Below are positions 24,399 through 24,862 of a stretch of 24,862 bases of DNA, piece after piece. Below the pieces are notes generated by a model. That model searched no databases, had not been told where the DNA came from, and worked only from the letters and a program-made list of their open reading frames with translations. The DNA lies in assembly GCA_002422845.1 (NCBI GenBank), contig DITM01000050.1:1-24862 (forward strand). The letters run 5' to 3'. How positions within the stretch are numbered: the first letter of the stretch is position 1; each line of letters opens with the position of its first letter. The position numbers were made by a program, and so were the translations under genes. This stretch comes from Candidatus Paracaedibacteraceae bacterium UBA6184. Its GTDB lineage: Bacteria; Pseudomonadota; Alphaproteobacteria; UBA6184.

Positions 24399-24722
24399 AT
24401 GAATCTGAAGAAAAGATCGAATTTTATTATGTGTACTATGGCGTTTTTTGTCATAGGTTGTGGTGCAGATCCGTATAATCGGGGTAACTATGTCAATGTA
24501 ACTGAAATCAAAGGCAAAGAAAGTCTTTGGAGTAGGAAAGATGTCGAGCAAACCATCGGGAGTCCCTCATTTTCGGATCCTCAAAATGCCAATATTGTAT
24601 ATTATGTGGGGGCTCAAGGATACAAACATCCGTTCGTGTCGCCAACTATTCAAAAAGCAGCAACCGTGCAGTTAGAATATGATGATCAAGGTAAGTTAAA
24701 AAAAATAACGGAGATAGAGTAA
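24399..24722 (+). CDS. bamE: BamE/SmpA/OmlA outer-membrane lipoprotein
   Basis: Small lipoprotein of the beta-barrel assembly machinery, anchored in the outer membrane. 107 residues. Signal peptide with lipobox VIGC (cysteine 21). The mature part matches SmpA_OmlA: the helix WSRKDVEQTIGSPSF, then strands with IVYYVGAQ and VQLEYDDQGKLKKI. GAGGA lies ten bases before the ATG. Divergent from yceD. Confidence 0.85.
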   Translation: MNLKKRSNFIMCTMAFFVIGCGADPYNRGNYVNVTEIKGKESLWSRKDVEQTIGSPSFSDPQNANIVYYVGAQGYKHPFVSPTIQKAATVQLEYDDQGKLKKITEIE

Positions 24723-24775
24723 TCTGTGAGGGCTGCGTATTCTTGGGTGATGTTAAATTGCTCAAAACTTTTTTC

Positions 24776-24803
24776 TTGACACTTCAAAATCACTTTGTAT
24801 ACT
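24776..24803 (+). promoter_or_regulatory. Near-consensus sigma-70 promoter
   Basis: TTGACA (24776-24781), a 16-base spacer and TATACT (24798-24803), predicting transcription from about 24810. It is the best sigma-70 match seen in the window. It is followed almost at once by an intrinsic terminator, so initial transcripts would be about 45 bases long unless termination is controlled. Confidence 0.7.
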
Positions 24804-24824
24804 AATAACTAGAATTGCGAAAAG

Positions 24825-24856
24825 GCTATCCACTATTTTGGTGGGTAGCTTTTTTT
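24825..24856 (+). terminator. Rho-independent terminator
   Basis: Stem GCTATCCAC (24825-24833) with GTGGGTAGC (24841-24849), nine pairs including one G-U wobble, a seven-base loop, then seven T (24850-24856). An A-rich stretch precedes it. It could end the bamE transcript (about 100 bases past its stop), act as an attenuator for a gene beyond the window, or end a tiny RNA started at the promoter just upstream. Confidence 0.75.
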
Positions 24857-24862
24857 CGTTCT

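Noticed and set aside
1..24862. Insertion sequences, prophage, tRNA or rRNA genes
   Set aside because: No transposase, integrase, phage structural genes, tRNA T-loop sequence or rRNA segment could be recognised on either strand.

Overview
The window comes from an AT-rich bacterial chromosome. The gene content points to an alphaproteobacterium: a DUF177/YceD gene divergent from a BamE (SmpA/OmlA) lipoprotein gene, rpmF-plsX, a short Rod_binding (CheL/FlgJ-like) gene directly after flgI, and a sigma-54-type promoter before flgI. Several decaying genes and exported 'cytosolic-type' enzymes would suit a host-associated member such as the Holosporales. That placement is inference; no rRNA or tRNA gene is visible to confirm it.

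Layout. 1-304 is gene-free and carries two copies of a 39-bp hairpin repeat. 305-1858 (-) is an ABC exporter with a shortened ATPase domain. 1967-7986 (+) is a tight cell-wall/division operon, mraY-murD-ftsW-murG-murC, which is part of the dcw cluster without murE/murF on one side or murB/ddl/ftsQ on the other. 8004-10158 (+) holds a tandem pair of CgeB-like glycosyltransferases with signal peptides; the second copy has an in-frame stop. 10159-10371 is a convergent intergenic region with a nested inverted-repeat structure. On the minus strand follow a SAM methyltransferase with a signal peptide, an APH-family phosphotransferase and a GNAT acetyltransferase broken by a frameshift at A6. 12826-17593 (+) is a flagellar operon, flgI, rod-binding protein, flgN-like, flgK and flgL, led by a near-perfect sigma-54 promoter. 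It meets plsX (-) with only two bases between the stop codons.

17596-24313 is all minus strand. yceD (23828-24313) and rpmF-plsX (17596-18784) are normally neighbours, but here about 5 kb separates them. That insert encodes, in transcription order, a protoglobin-like protein whose predicted proximal haem histidine is tyrosine (its 3' part is out of frame after an A8 run), an unrecognised helical protein, a KdpD-like kinase without a Walker A motif or Usp domain, and a KdpE-like regulator. No kdpFABC genes are present in the window. This cluster is the best candidate for an undescribed signalling system. bamE (+) is divergent from yceD across a 12-bp palindrome. The window ends with a near-consensus sigma-70 promoter followed within about 20 bases by a strong intrinsic terminator, predicting a very short RNA or an attenuated leader.

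Together the genes cover lipid II synthesis and septal wall assembly (mraY to murC), flagellar P-ring and hook-filament junction assembly, phospholipid precursor synthesis (plsX), the ribosome (rpmF), outer-membrane biogenesis (bamE), and accessory transport, modification and sensing functions. All calls were made by reading motifs; no database search was run.
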